Source of the DNA: Candidatus Zhuqueibacterota bacterium
GTDB taxonomy: Bacteria > Zhuqueibacterota > Zhuqueibacteria > Thermofontimicrobiales > Thiofontviventaceae
NCBI GenBank assembly: GCA_016926625.1
Contig: JAFGOE010000083.1
Coordinates: 1-64,000 of the forward strand
Reading direction: 5' to 3'
DNA length: 64,000 nucleotides
Shown: positions 28,389 to 38,102 of the stretch, piece after piece
How positions within the stretch are numbered: position 1 is the first letter of the stretch
How the letters are laid out: every line of letters begins with the position of its first letter
Position numbers and translations under genes: made by a program
The notes under the pieces: model-generated
What the model saw: the letters and a program-made list of their open reading frames with translations, nothing else
Databases searched by the model: none
Told to the model about the DNA's origin: nothing

Positions 28389-31301
28389 TCATTCTTTTTG
28401 AGTTGCCGGACACACATCGGAGAAGGCGCAATATTTACAATTCATGTAGCCGGGATTCGCCGTATAATCGCGTTTTCTGATACCACTTGCTGCTTCTTTG
28501 ATGCTTTCTCTCGCCTTGTTTAACATTTTGTCGTCGATCAGGGTCGTACCGACGATGTCCGTCTCCAGAAAATGTAGTTCAGCGGCCACGGGTCTTTGTT
28601 CGTAGATCGTTTCGTAGGCGAGAGCATATATTGCCAGCTGCAGACTGCTTTTAGCGCGATTATCAGCATCCTTTTGTTTTCTTACTTCAGACGACTTAAA
28701 ATCGACGATGTAAACGTTACCATCTCTGATATCGACACGATCCCATCGGCCGATGATACGGTCGTAATCGATGACGAAAGAAAATTCTTTTTCGATGTAA
28801 GTCGGTGAATAGGGTGATTTCTCCTGTTTGCTGTAGAAATTCCTTAACGCCTGTTTGCCTGCTTCGAGGCGTTGTCTTTCGTGTTCAGCACTGATAAAAC
28901 CTTCGCTTACCCAGGATTTACAGAACACTTGAATCACGTCCTCTGCCGTCATGGACAGATCGTTCATCTTGTTCTTATGATATTCCTTGATGGCTTCATG
29001 GATGGCTTTCCCATAGATAATCGTATGGTGTGGCATCAGAGGCACTCTTAGAATATGAATGTATTTATATTTCAGAGGACAGGTCAGATAATCATCGATC
29101 ACGTATTGACTGAGTGTGATGGGGTGGTCATCGGGAATGGTTGTGTAATGTTCGGACGATTTTTTAGGAACCGGTGCAAATCGCTCAATAGCCTCCAAAG
29201 CAGACGATTTGAGATAGTCCTCGTCGGCTTTGACTTTATCCATTGCCTCGATGACGAATTGACTTATTTTTCTCATGCGTGAACCACCGTAATCGCGAGC
29301 GCTGGTAAGGTACAGTTCTTGTTTGGCGCGTGTCATGCCGACATAGCATAACCGTCTTTCTTCCTGGATGTGGAAATCACCTGACGGCAGAGTATCTTTG
29401 ATCAATTCATCAGGCAAACTTATTGCGTCTTTCCTGTTTCTCGACGGGAATTTATCATGAACCATACTCACCATAAACACCACCGGAAACTCGAGTCCCT
29501 TTGCCTTGTGGATGGTAAGGATATTCACGGCGTTTTCATCGAAATCCGCTTCTGCTGTCGCTGGATCATCGCCCGCATCGATCAGGGCTTCCAGGTGGGA
29601 CACGAATTCGATGACTCTGTCGTTATGTAAGGCTAATTCACGGAAACCGCGTACAATTTCAAAGAAACGGGCGATGTTTTTGATCTTGTAATCTTCATTT
29701 AGTTTGATCAGTCGGTTGAGGTAATCGGTATCTTTTAAGAAATTATACAACAGCACCCCTGTCTCTTCGTTCCTGCTGTTGTCAAGATACTTTTTCAGAT
29801 CCGCAGTGAGTTTTTGTACGGTGACCAAACCCTCTTTGCTCAAATCGAGTTGAAATTCTTCACGATTCGTCAATACATAGTACAGCGTCTTGTTGCTGCG
29901 GCTGGCGACATTCATCGCCGCAGTAATATCCCTCATCGGAATCTGATAGATGTCCGAAGACGCCAGATAAAAGAGCTGCATCGATTCGTCAACGTTGGCG
30001 ATTACCTTGAGAAATGCGATTAATAAGCGGACCTCCTCGCGACCATAGAGTCCGCGATTACCACTGAAACGAAACGGGATAGATCTCATGTTAAGCGATC
30101 GAATGAAAGCGTCGGCATCGTTATTGGAGCGAACCAGAATGGCGAAGTCGCTGTACTGATATTTATTTTCCCTGATTTTCTGCACAATGATGTCGGCGAC
30201 ACCGTCGGCTTCAGCGGTGAGTGTATCGTAATGCAAATGGCTGACGAATTTCTCGCCCGGTTCGGTTGCGATCAATCGTTTATCGATATTTTCCTGTACC
30301 TCGAGTCTGTCCGGATTATTGTGCCGTATCAATTTATAGGCCGAATCCAGTATGGCCTGAGTGGAGCGATAATTTTTTACAAGAACCACCAATTGGGCAT
30401 GAGGATAGACTTTTTTGAAACTGAGTATGTTACTGATGGCGGCTCCTCTGAATTTATAAATCGATTGATCATCGTCGGCTACGACGGTGATGTTGGCATG
30501 GTCGCCGGCGAGTAAGCGAATTAACTGAAATTGCGCGTAGTTCGTATCCTGAAATTCATCGATTAAAATGAATTGGTAATAGTTTTGTATTTTGGCCAGC
30601 AGAGCGGGGTTTTGTCGTAATAGCTGCAAGGTCAATGATACCTGATCACCGAAATCGACTTTTCCTTCACGCGACATCAGTTCCTGGAATTTTTTGTAAC
30701 CGTCGGCTAATTCGGAATGTTGTTTAAAATGGTCGATGAGCTCTTCGCTCGTGCTGCCATCGTCGATTTTTGTTTTTAGCTGATTAACATAGGCGATATA
30801 TTCATCAGGACTTATATCTTCATCTTTCGCGCGGCTGTATAGATTTAAAATCGAGTCGATAAATTTTGTTGGATCGCCTAACGGACGAAATATATTAAAC
30901 GGGAAATCGAATAGTCGTTCTTTGAGAAAAATAATCTGTTCCGGTCGCGACAGCACTCTGAAGTCAGACGATAAACCCAGATAAACTGCATACTCACGCA
31001 GCAATCGATCTCCGAATGAATGAAAGGTCGATATGGTTACGTTAGTAAATCCATAAGGCAATAACAGATCGACACGTTCTTCCATTTCCGATGCTGCTTT
31101 ATCGGTGAACGTGAGGGCGAGAATTTCTTCGGGCAGAGCCATTTTACTGTATATCAGGTAAGCAATTCGTTGAGTGATGACTTTCGTCTTTCCTGTGCCT
31201 GCTCCGGCTACGATCATGAGCGGACCTGATCCAAATTTAACTGCGTCACGCTGTTCTTCATTTAATTCAGATAATAGTATGTGTTCGTTTAATTCCTTCA
31301 C
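28389..31301 (-). CDS. UvrD/Rep-type helicase with RecB-like nuclease domain
   Basis: A 970-residue SF1A helicase-nuclease. Helicase motifs: LNEEQRDAVKFGSGPLMIVA and AGTGKTKVITQRIAYL (Walker A), LIDEFQDTNYAQ, VADDDQSIYKFRGA, VKNYRSTQAILD, LTIHKAKGLEFPVVFM and CYVGMTRAKQELYL. The C-terminal ~270 residues form a PD-(D/E)XK nuclease (VDIRDGNVYIVDFKSS). One Cys in DDYLTCPLKYKYIHI and three in CKYCAFSDVC are arranged as in AddB/Cas4-type iron-sulfur clusters. It could act in double-strand break or recombination repair. No AddA-AddB partner is adjacent, so it may act alone. Confidence 0.9.
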   Translation of the reverse strand: MKELNEHILLSELNEEQRDAVKFGSGPLMIVAGAGTGKTKVITQRIAYLIYSKMALPEEILALTFTDKAASEMEERVDLLLPYGFTNVTISTFHSFGDRLLREYAVYLGLSSDFRVLSRPEQIIFLKERLFDFPFNIFRPLGDPTKFIDSILNLYSRAKDEDISPDEYIAYVNQLKTKIDDGSTSEELIDHFKQHSELADGYKKFQELMSREGKVDFGDQVSLTLQLLRQNPALLAKIQNYYQFILIDEFQDTNYAQFQLIRLLAGDHANITVVADDDQSIYKFRGAAISNILSFKKVYPHAQLVVLVKNYRSTQAILDSAYKLIRHNNPDRLEVQENIDKRLIATEPGEKFVSHLHYDTLTAEADGVADIIVQKIRENKYQYSDFAILVRSNNDADAFIRSLNMRSIPFRFSGNRGLYGREEVRLLIAFLKVIANVDESMQLFYLASSDIYQIPMRDITAAMNVASRSNKTLYYVLTNREEFQLDLSKEGLVTVQKLTADLKKYLDNSRNEETGVLLYNFLKDTDYLNRLIKLNEDYKIKNIARFFEIVRGFRELALHNDRVIEFVSHLEALIDAGDDPATAEADFDENAVNILTIHKAKGLEFPVVFMVSMVHDKFPSRNRKDAISLPDELIKDTLPSGDFHIQEERRLCYVGMTRAKQELYLTSARDYGGSRMRKISQFVIEAMDKVKADEDYLKSSALEAIERFAPVPKKSSEHYTTIPDDHPITLSQYVIDDYLTCPLKYKYIHILRVPLMPHHTIIYGKAIHEAIKEYHKNKMNDLSMTAEDVIQVFCKSWVSEGFISAEHERQRLEAGKQALRNFYSKQEKSPYSPTYIEKEFSFVIDYDRIIGRWDRVDIRDGNVYIVDFKSSEVRKQKDADNRAKSSLQLAIYALAYETIYEQRPVAAELHFLETDIVGTTLIDDKMLNKARESIKEAASGIRKRDYTANPGYMNCKYCAFSDVCPATQKE

Positions 31302-31530
31302 GATTGAACTGAATCCCGCTTTGTGCTTAGATGTATTTTAATTGTTGTTTGAAAAAGAATTTTGAAGAATTACAATGAATGATCGAGTAATACATATGAA
31401 AAATATAAATAATAATTTTAAATTAAGCAAATTCTATTTATTAATTATTTACGACGATGCGAGCAAAATTTGATTCGAATACAGGTAAAAGAAACCCTAT
31501 TTCTCAGGATCCTATCATAAATTCAGATTA
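31302..31530. other. AT-rich intergenic region
   Basis: A 229-bp gap between the helicase gene and the feo operon tail, both on the minus strand. It is strongly AT-rich and probably carries the helicase promoter. No gene or clear terminator seen. Confidence 0.4.
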
Positions 31531-31749
31531 CTATTTAGTATTCGTCAATGATCTGCTGTTCATATCATGAACGTCCGGGCAGTCTGATTCGTCATGTGAA
31601 ATATCTTCTCCGTCACCCTTTTTATAAAATGGACAGTTATCGCAGTTCATGTTGCATTTAGGCGTCCGAATTTTTTTAATTATAACATAAATCAGATAGA
31701 CAAGTGAAATGATAACGCTTATATATACAATTAAATCTTGCCACCACAT
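31531..31749 (-). CDS. FeoB-associated Cys-rich membrane protein
   Basis: A 72-residue protein with one membrane helix (LIVYISVIISLVYLIYVII) and then a cluster of cysteines (CNMNCDNCP). This is the shape of the FeoB-associated Cys-rich family, which accompanies FeoB and may pass or sense iron. I chose ATG 31749 because CGGAGG lies five bases upstream; a longer frame begins at 31776. It starts one base after the feoB stop codon, so it is the last gene of the feo operon. Confidence 0.82.
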   Translation of the reverse strand: MWWQDLIVYISVIISLVYLIYVIIKKIRTPKCNMNCDNCPFYKKGDGEDISHDESDCPDVHDMNSRSLTNTK

Positions 31750-31750
31750 G

Positions 31751-34018
31751 TTAACCTCCGATAGGCAGTATAGCACTAAACTGATAGATGAGTGTCGCCA
31801 TCAGCCAGGCAATGACGAGAGTGTATCCGGCGAGGAAAATCGGATATTTCCATTTTCCGAGTTCCTTTTTAACCACAGCGAGAGTGGCGATGCATGGGAC
31901 GTACAGGAGGATGAAGATCATCAGTGCGAGGACATTTCTGGCGTTATACATCGGATCATTTCTCAGTTTTTCTTTTAGAGTCGCGGTACCGTGCAAATCC
32001 GGAATTTCATCATCATGCATCGTGCCTATACCGTACACAATTCCCATTGTAGAGATAATTACTTCCTTCGCCGCGAATCCGGCGATCAGTGCAATATCCA
32101 TTCTCCAATCAAAACCACACGGCTTAAATACGGGTTCAATGAAATTACCTAACCGACCACCGTAGCTATGTCTCAATTTTTCAGTGGCCAGCTTATTTTC
32201 CATCTCTGTGAGTTGATGTTGGTAATCTAACCGTAATCGTGTACGTTCTTCACTGTTTTTCGAATGTGATGCTTGAACCTCATATGTCTGCTTCAATGAC
32301 ATGACCCTGCGATGATAATCATCAATCTGCTTCTGCGGCCGCGGGAAATAGAGAAAGAACCAGATGACAATCGAAGCAGCGAGGATAAAGGTCCCAGCTT
32401 TTTTTACGTAAGTCCAGCTTTTCTCCCATACATGCGTCAATACGCCACGTAACGTTGGAACACGATACGGAGGCAACTCCATGACGAACGGTGAAGCCTC
32501 GCCTCGATAATAGGTCAGGCGAAAAATTTTCGCGATGATGAGGGCGACAACCCATCCAAGAAACCAGATACTCCAGAAAACAATTCCGGCACGATGGGCA
32601 AAGAACGCCGAGGCAAGCATAGCAATGACCGGTGTCTTGGCTCCGCACATCATAAGCGGCGAGACCAGTATCGTCAAAACACGGTCTTTAGGATTAACAA
32701 GGGTTCTGGCGCTCATGACTCCCGGTACTGCACAACCGGTCGAGATCATCATGGGTATAAAACTTCTGCCGTGCAGACCGAAAATATGCATGAATTTATC
32801 CATTACGAAAGCCGCACGTGCCATGTACCCGGTATCTTCCAGAAACGACAGGCCCAGGAAGAGCAGAATAACGATAGGGAAAAAAACCAGTACCCCGCCC
32901 ACACCACTGATAATGGCTTCGGTGAGAAAATCCCGCAAGATCCCTTCTGATAAACTGTGCGTTATCAGGTCATTGACCAGGCTAAAGAAATAATCGATCA
33001 TACCGGAAATCGGATTCCCGACGCTGAACGTGATATGGTAAATTAAAAACATGATACCCAGGAAAATGATTAATCCCAAATATTTATTCAAGATAATTCT
33101 GTCGATCGATTCGGTGTAATCTATCCTGCTCGAAGATGAGTCGATCTTCACCACTTCTTTGCACGCACCATGAATGTAAGCGTATCGTTGCTCACTCACC
33201 ACCACCTCCGGATCTTCACCAAAATGGCGTGATACCCATAGGCGACTCTTTTCGGCTGCATCGAGTACTGCCTGACTGTTCTGATGTCTTCTTTTGATTC
33301 GGTCGACCGCATCTGTATCATTTTCGAGTAATTTGATCGCCATCCAATGCAGGGGATACCTGCTGACGAACTCTTGATCGGTTCTCAATACACTGATCAA
33401 CGATGATATTTGGCTCTCCAGTTCAAGTCCATAATTCAATTTTCTTGTACTCGGTTCGATGACACCATCGGCCAGATTTAGGGCTGCTTGGAGCAATTCA
33501 TCGACTCCCTTACCGCGCGAACCGATCGTCTTTACAAACGGGATGCCAAGGATGATGCCTAACTGATACTCATCGATAAGTATTCCGTTTCGGATTGCCT
33601 CGTCGGTCATGTTTAAGGCGCCTACGATCGGTACTCCTAACTCCTGAAATTGCAGGCAGAGGTAAAGATTCCGTTCGAGGTTAGTCGAGTCGATGATATC
33701 GATAATAATATCTGGTTTCTCCCTCAAAACGAAATCGCGAGTCACAATTTCTTCAATCGAGAACGCCGTCAGGCTATAGGTCCCCGGCAGATCGATAATT
33801 TCGATGAACCTGCCGTCACGTTCAATTTTGCCGACTTTTTTTTCCACCGTGACGCCCGGATAGTTGCCGACGTGTTGCGATTCACCGGTGAGTGCATTGA
33901 AGATGCTGGTTTTGCCGGAGTTTGGATTTCCGGCCAGGGCGATTCTAATTTTACCTTTATTTTCAAGGGCAGGCAGCTTTGTATTTGTCCTGGCTTTGTT
34001 GTCCGACGATAGACGCAT
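31751..34018 (-). CDS. feoB: ferrous iron transporter FeoB
   Basis: A 755-residue inner-membrane Fe2+ transporter with an N-terminal G-protein domain: G1 AGNPNSGKTSIFNALTG, G3 DLPGTYSL, G4-like NMTDEA. A GDI-like helical part follows and then a membrane domain with the two Gate regions (GVGGVLVFFPIVILLFLGLS, MISTGCAVPGVMSARTL). A long insertion between the last helices (about 560-620; charged, coiled-coil-like) is notable. The ATG overlaps the feoA stop (TAATG). Confidence 0.95.
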   Translation of the reverse strand: MRLSSDNKARTNTKLPALENKGKIRIALAGNPNSGKTSIFNALTGESQHVGNYPGVTVEKKVGKIERDGRFIEIIDLPGTYSLTAFSIEEIVTRDFVLREKPDIIIDIIDSTNLERNLYLCLQFQELGVPIVGALNMTDEAIRNGILIDEYQLGIILGIPFVKTIGSRGKGVDELLQAALNLADGVIEPSTRKLNYGLELESQISSLISVLRTDQEFVSRYPLHWMAIKLLENDTDAVDRIKRRHQNSQAVLDAAEKSRLWVSRHFGEDPEVVVSEQRYAYIHGACKEVVKIDSSSSRIDYTESIDRIILNKYLGLIIFLGIMFLIYHITFSVGNPISGMIDYFFSLVNDLITHSLSEGILRDFLTEAIISGVGGVLVFFPIVILLFLGLSFLEDTGYMARAAFVMDKFMHIFGLHGRSFIPMMISTGCAVPGVMSARTLVNPKDRVLTILVSPLMMCGAKTPVIAMLASAFFAHRAGIVFWSIWFLGWVVALIIAKIFRLTYYRGEASPFVMELPPYRVPTLRGVLTHVWEKSWTYVKKAGTFILAASIVIWFFLYFPRPQKQIDDYHRRVMSLKQTYEVQASHSKNSEERTRLRLDYQHQLTEMENKLATEKLRHSYGGRLGNFIEPVFKPCGFDWRMDIALIAGFAAKEVIISTMGIVYGIGTMHDDEIPDLHGTATLKEKLRNDPMYNARNVLALMIFILLYVPCIATLAVVKKELGKWKYPIFLAGYTLVIAWLMATLIYQFSAILPIGG

Positions 34019-34245
34019 TATTTTATTTCCTCGACTAGTATCTGTCTTGCTTCCGACCGTCGTACTGAGACCTTAAATCCTTTTAGCTGCAGCTCGATGG
34101 GGTCTTTTAATAACGCTTCTCGCAACACTGTGCCGCAAGCTCCTCGGATAATACCCATATCGACCAGCCTGCGCCTAATCTCTCCTCTCGCCCTAAGCCC
34201 GATAATCATAAAATGTCCACCATCTTTAATATCGCATAGATTCAT
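34018..34245 (-). CDS. feoA: ferrous iron transport accessory protein FeoA
   Basis: A 75-residue SH3-like protein that supports FeoB. Family features: LRARGEIRRRLVDMGIIRGA, then IELQLKGFKVSVRRSEARQI. It follows the regulator gene by 36 bp and overlaps feoB by one base, so feoA-feoB-Cys-rich protein are coupled. Confidence 0.92.
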   Translation of the reverse strand: MNLCDIKDGGHFMIIGLRARGEIRRRLVDMGIIRGACGTVLREALLKDPIELQLKGFKVSVRRSEARQILVEEIK

Positions 34246-34281
34246 TAACCATTTCCTTAAAAAAAAACGTTGTTATTCTCG

Positions 34282-34707
34282 CTAAATTCCTGCCTTAAAG
34301 GCCTTATAGTGTTCTAACCATTCGGGATGACTCTGTATGTACGATATAAAATCCACCAGAGAATCAAGAATCTCCGAACTCATATGATGTTCGAGCACAC
34401 ATGCATTTTCTTTGGCCGTCATTTCATTGATGTCTAAAATTTTCTCCAGAAAAATCTCTATGATTTTATGACGTCTTTCCAGCATCCGCCCCAGTTTTAC
34501 TCCAGTTTCAGTCAACTCTACAAGTCCGTAATTTTCGTGCTTCACCAGCTTCTTGTCTTTCAAATACGACAGAGCGGTAGAAACACTCGATTTTGTTACC
34601 CCGCGCTTATGTGCGATGTCTTTTACGCGTGCAACTTTCTCATTCTTCTGAAGCTCATAGATGATTTCAACATATTCCTGAGTGGTTGTGTCGAATTCTA
34701 AAGTCAT
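34282..34707 (-). CDS. DtxR/MntR-type metal-dependent repressor
   Basis: A 141-residue winged-helix regulator of the DtxR/MntR family. The DNA-binding part is VKDIAHKRGVTKSSVSTALS (about 27-46); the dimerisation and metal domain includes CVLEHHMSSEILDSL. The C-terminal SH3 domain of DtxR is absent, as in MntR. Being first in an operon with feoAB, it is most likely an iron-responsive repressor of that operon and of itself. A palindrome just upstream (34723-34738) is a likely operator. Confidence 0.88.
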   Translation of the reverse strand: MTLEFDTTTQEYVEIIYELQKNEKVARVKDIAHKRGVTKSSVSTALSYLKDKKLVKHENYGLVELTETGVKLGRMLERRHKIIEIFLEKILDINEMTAKENACVLEHHMSSEILDSLVDFISYIQSHPEWLEHYKAFKAGI

Positions 34708-34722
34708 GATTTATCCTAATTA

Positions 34723-34738
34723 GTTTGAACTATCAAAC
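34723..34738. promoter_or_regulatory. putative operator of the feo operon
   Basis: GTTTGA-ACTA-TCAAAC is a perfect six-base inverted repeat with a four-base centre, located 16-31 bases upstream of the regulator start. Placed where a repressor would block its own promoter, it is a good candidate DtxR/MntR-type site. Similar TCAAAT sequence continues downstream. Confidence 0.55.
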
Positions 34739-34848
34739 AAAGTTAAATTTATCAAATATTATTTGTAAAAGCAATAAAAAATTTTTTTTACTTGAAATAT
34801 ATGCTAAAAATGATATCTTAGAATAAGTAGTTTTAGGAGCACGGCGCT

Positions 34849-37251
34849 GTGATTATAAAAAATTTAAAACTTGAAAATTATCGACGCTTTCGTTACATCG
34901 ATCTTGAATTGCCCGAAAATTTAATCGGAATAATCGGCAGCAACGGCGTTGGTAAAACGACCTTAGTGGAGGCGATAGGATGGGTTTTATACGGGAACAA
35001 AATCAGGCGTTCGGATAAGCAAGATATCAGATCACAATTCTCGACTGACGATGACGTGTGCACAGTGGAGATGATTTTTACGATGGGGGGACATGAATAT
35101 CGTGTCGTACGTAAATTAAGAGGAAAGAATGCGATTACAGAAGCTGCAATCTATCGTGATGGTGGCTTAAAACCGGAGGCAGTGCAGGAAAAAGGTGTCA
35201 ATGAATACGTTGAACATTTAATAAATCTGGATCATAAATCGTTTTTTGCGTCAGTCTTTGCGCGACAGAGGGAACTGGCCGCACTGTCTGTCTTACAACC
35301 GGAGGAACGAAGAAGAAGCATCGCCCGACTCATCGACATCGATCAGATAGATCGGGCACGAGTTCAGGTCAGGGCAGATAAAAACAGCAAAGAGGGAGTG
35401 AAGCAAGGATTAACGATGCAGCTAAAAAGTGAACAAGAACTTAAACAAAAGCGATCTGATCTTAATAAAGATTTTAAGGTGAAACGCACAGAATTGTCCG
35501 AGTTGAAGGGCTTTCATAACAATCAGCTGAGCGAGTTCAAGAGATTGAAGGCGGAGTTTGATGCATTATTTATGTTAAGGGATCAATTTATCGAGATCAA
35601 TTCGAACTTAACCACCTGGACGACACGATTGAAGGACTTCGAAGAGAGGAAAGAAAATTTATCGAAACAATTGAATTCCATAGAAAAGATCGAGGCGGAG
35701 CTGATTCCGTTAAGAGATGAAATCAAGAATTTCGAACAGGTAAAACGCCTGAAAGAGAAACTCGATGCGGAAAGTGCAAAATATGCTGAATTAGGCACAT
35801 TGTTGAGCAAGGAAAAGCAATTGTCGAGCATAATTGATCGTAAGCGCGAGGAGATGCAGAAGGAATTTGATAAAATTACAGCCCTGGGCGATCTCGATAA
35901 AAAATTAGCCGATGTGGGACAGCTTCTCTTAGAGACTGAGCGGCTGTTAGAACAAAAAGACAGGGAACGTAATGATCTGAACACGGAGTTGCAGAAGGTT
36001 ACAGACAAGGGTCTTGAGTTAAAAAAACAGCGAGAAGATATATTAAAACTCGGCGCCGATAGTCCCTGTCCCGTCTGTACGCGTCCTCTCGGTGAGCATT
36101 ATGATGGAGTCGTAGATAAATTCGAGCATGAATATTGGGATCTGCGAGCTCGCTTTCAGGAACTCAAGCGTCAGGTGGAGGACTATGACATACAGATAGA
36201 CAATCTCAAAAAAAAGATCACGACGATCAAAATGGATAAAGACAAAGTTATCCGCGAGCATCAATCTTACAAGGGGCGTATCGAGGCGAACCACAAATTG
36301 GGGAAAGAGATACACGGTTACGTCGATGAGCGACGTGCGGTGCAGTCCGAGATAAAGAAGATGGGGAAAATAGACTACGATAAGGAGAAGCATCGAAAAT
36401 TACGAGACGAATTTGAGCGATTGAGTCGCGTCCGTGATAAGGTTTTACGATACGAGGAGAATGTCAAACAGAAACTGAATCTTGAAAATGAAATAAAGAC
36501 GTCGATCAAAATTATCTCTGACCTGAAGAGTCAGATTTCTGGTCATAGACAAAAGTTAAATGACTTGAATTACGATGAAAAAAAATACCTGGAATCCAAA
36601 CAGCATATCGAAAAAATTCAGTTAGACATCGAAAAATCGCGTAAAACGATGGAAGAGATGAATCACGAACTTATCAAACTTGAGAAGGACATCGAGAAAA
36701 TCACTGAAGAGATTGAAACAATAAAAGAGAATACCAGGAAGATCAAAACCATCGAAGAGGAAATGGCCTATTTAAATGCTCTGGACTATCATCTCGGTAT
36801 TTTCAGGCAGGAGTTGGCAGGAAGAATAAGACCCGTGATCTCACAACGAGCATCGGAGTTGTTGAATTTAACGACGAACGGAAGTTATTCACTGCTTGAT
36901 TTGGATGAGGATTACAATATTTATATATTCGATCAATCTGAGAAATTTCCGATCAATCGGTTCTCCGGAGGTGAACAGGATTTAGCAAATCTCTGTCTAA
37001 GAATTGCCATCAGCCAGGTCGTTGCTGAACGTTCGGGTGGAAGACAGGTCAATTTCATCGTACTCGATGAAATATTCGGTTCACAGGACGAGGAACGAAA
37101 GGAATTGATCCTGAAGATGCTGCAGCATTTGTCAGCTCAATTCAGACAAATTTTTGTTATCACTCATGTCGAAGAGATAAAAGATATCATGCCCGTGGTT
37201 ATTTCCGTTACACGAAAAAACGAATCAGAAAGCGCGGTGACGTTACTCTGA
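34849..37251 (+). CDS. Rad50/SbcC-like SMC-family ATPase
   Basis: An 800-residue ATPase with the Rad50/SbcC layout. The N-terminal Walker A is GSNGVGKTTLVEAIG (about 30-44). Long coiled coils follow, with a CPVC zinc hook in the middle (about residue 406). The C-terminal signature is RFSGGEQDLANLCLRIA and Walker B is FIVLDEIFGSQD. Such proteins pair with an Mre11/SbcD nuclease to process DNA ends. The start GTG 34849 has AGGAGC 12 bases upstream. No SbcD/Mre11 gene flanks it in this window, so its nuclease partner must be elsewhere, if it has one. Confidence 0.9.
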   Translation: MIIKNLKLENYRRFRYIDLELPENLIGIIGSNGVGKTTLVEAIGWVLYGNKIRRSDKQDIRSQFSTDDDVCTVEMIFTMGGHEYRVVRKLRGKNAITEAAIYRDGGLKPEAVQEKGVNEYVEHLINLDHKSFFASVFARQRELAALSVLQPEERRRSIARLIDIDQIDRARVQVRADKNSKEGVKQGLTMQLKSEQELKQKRSDLNKDFKVKRTELSELKGFHNNQLSEFKRLKAEFDALFMLRDQFIEINSNLTTWTTRLKDFEERKENLSKQLNSIEKIEAELIPLRDEIKNFEQVKRLKEKLDAESAKYAELGTLLSKEKQLSSIIDRKREEMQKEFDKITALGDLDKKLADVGQLLLETERLLEQKDRERNDLNTELQKVTDKGLELKKQREDILKLGADSPCPVCTRPLGEHYDGVVDKFEHEYWDLRARFQELKRQVEDYDIQIDNLKKKITTIKMDKDKVIREHQSYKGRIEANHKLGKEIHGYVDERRAVQSEIKKMGKIDYDKEKHRKLRDEFERLSRVRDKVLRYEENVKQKLNLENEIKTSIKIISDLKSQISGHRQKLNDLNYDEKKYLESKQHIEKIQLDIEKSRKTMEEMNHELIKLEKDIEKITEEIETIKENTRKIKTIEEEMAYLNALDYHLGIFRQELAGRIRPVISQRASELLNLTTNGSYSLLDLDEDYNIYIFDQSEKFPINRFSGGEQDLANLCLRIAISQVVAERSGGRQVNFIVLDEIFGSQDEERKELILKMLQHLSAQFRQIFVITHVEEIKDIMPVVISVTRKNESESAVTLL

Positions 37252-37314
37252 TATAAAATCACTAAAGTGTACACACTACTCCCGGAAACGTGATACGTAT
37301 AGAATCAATAAAAA

Positions 37315-38094
37315 TTAAAGATCGATTGTTCCTCGCATGAATTCCACTGCCTTGCCTGCGATAAGTGTCCTATCCCCTGCATCAGTACAATAGATCACTC
37401 CACCACGTTTCGAAACCTGATGTGCAATCAGATGCGTCTTATTGAGTCGCTGCGACCAATAAGGAGTCAGAATGCGATGAGCCGAACCTGTAACCGGATC
37501 TTCATCGATTCCAATTTTAGGAGCAAAGAAACGTGACACAAAATCCACCGTCTCTCCTGGAGCCGTAATAATAACGCCATCCAGATCGAGCAGTTTGATC
37601 TTATCGAAATCGGGCTGCATATCCTTGATCTGCTTTTCCGATGAAAATACGAGAAGGTATTCGTCCGATCGATAAACTTCGTCCGCTTCGAGAGGGAAAC
37701 TTTGTACTAACGTGTTCGATGGATTTATCCTTTGCATACGCGATGTGGGGAAATTCAATTGCAGCATATCATCCATTTTGTTCACGTACAAAAATCCGCT
37801 CGCGGAACTAAATTTAAGCTCGTCTACATCGTTATCCAGATAGTTGAAGATGACGAACGATGCAGCCAGTGTAGCATGCCCGCAAAGAGGCACCTCATGA
37901 GTCGGTGTGAACCAGCGGATATGATAATGATCCTCATGCGGCACAAAATAGGCGGTTTCAGACAGGTTGTTTTCCATGGCGATGGCTTGAAGTACGTCGT
38001 CATCCAGCCATTGTTCCAGAGGACAAACGGCTGCAGGATTACCCTTGAAGACTCTGTCGGTAAACGCATCAATTTGGAAACATTGAATTTTCAT
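37315..38094 (-). CDS. PhzF family epimerase/isomerase
   Basis: A 259-residue protein with the diaminopimelate-epimerase-like fold of PhzF. Motifs are IDAFTDRVFKGNPAAVCPL, the catalytic-Glu segment NNLSETAYF, EVPLCGHATLAASF and EDPVTGSAHRILTPYW. Family members isomerise or act on small metabolites, and only some make phenazines; no phenazine genes are near. Function open. It follows the peroxiredoxin gene by 8 bp, so they are probably co-transcribed. Confidence 0.9.
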   Translation of the reverse strand: MKIQCFQIDAFTDRVFKGNPAAVCPLEQWLDDDVLQAIAMENNLSETAYFVPHEDHYHIRWFTPTHEVPLCGHATLAASFVIFNYLDNDVDELKFSSASGFLYVNKMDDMLQLNFPTSRMQRINPSNTLVQSFPLEADEVYRSDEYLLVFSSEKQIKDMQPDFDKIKLLDLDGVIITAPGETVDFVSRFFAPKIGIDEDPVTGSAHRILTPYWSQRLNKTHLIAHQVSKRGGVIYCTDAGDRTLIAGKAVEFMRGTIDL

Positions 38095-38102
38095 GGTTGT
38101 GA

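Noticed and set aside
31302..31530. AT-rich gap considered as an attachment site
   Set aside because: No tRNA, integrase or direct repeat flanks it.
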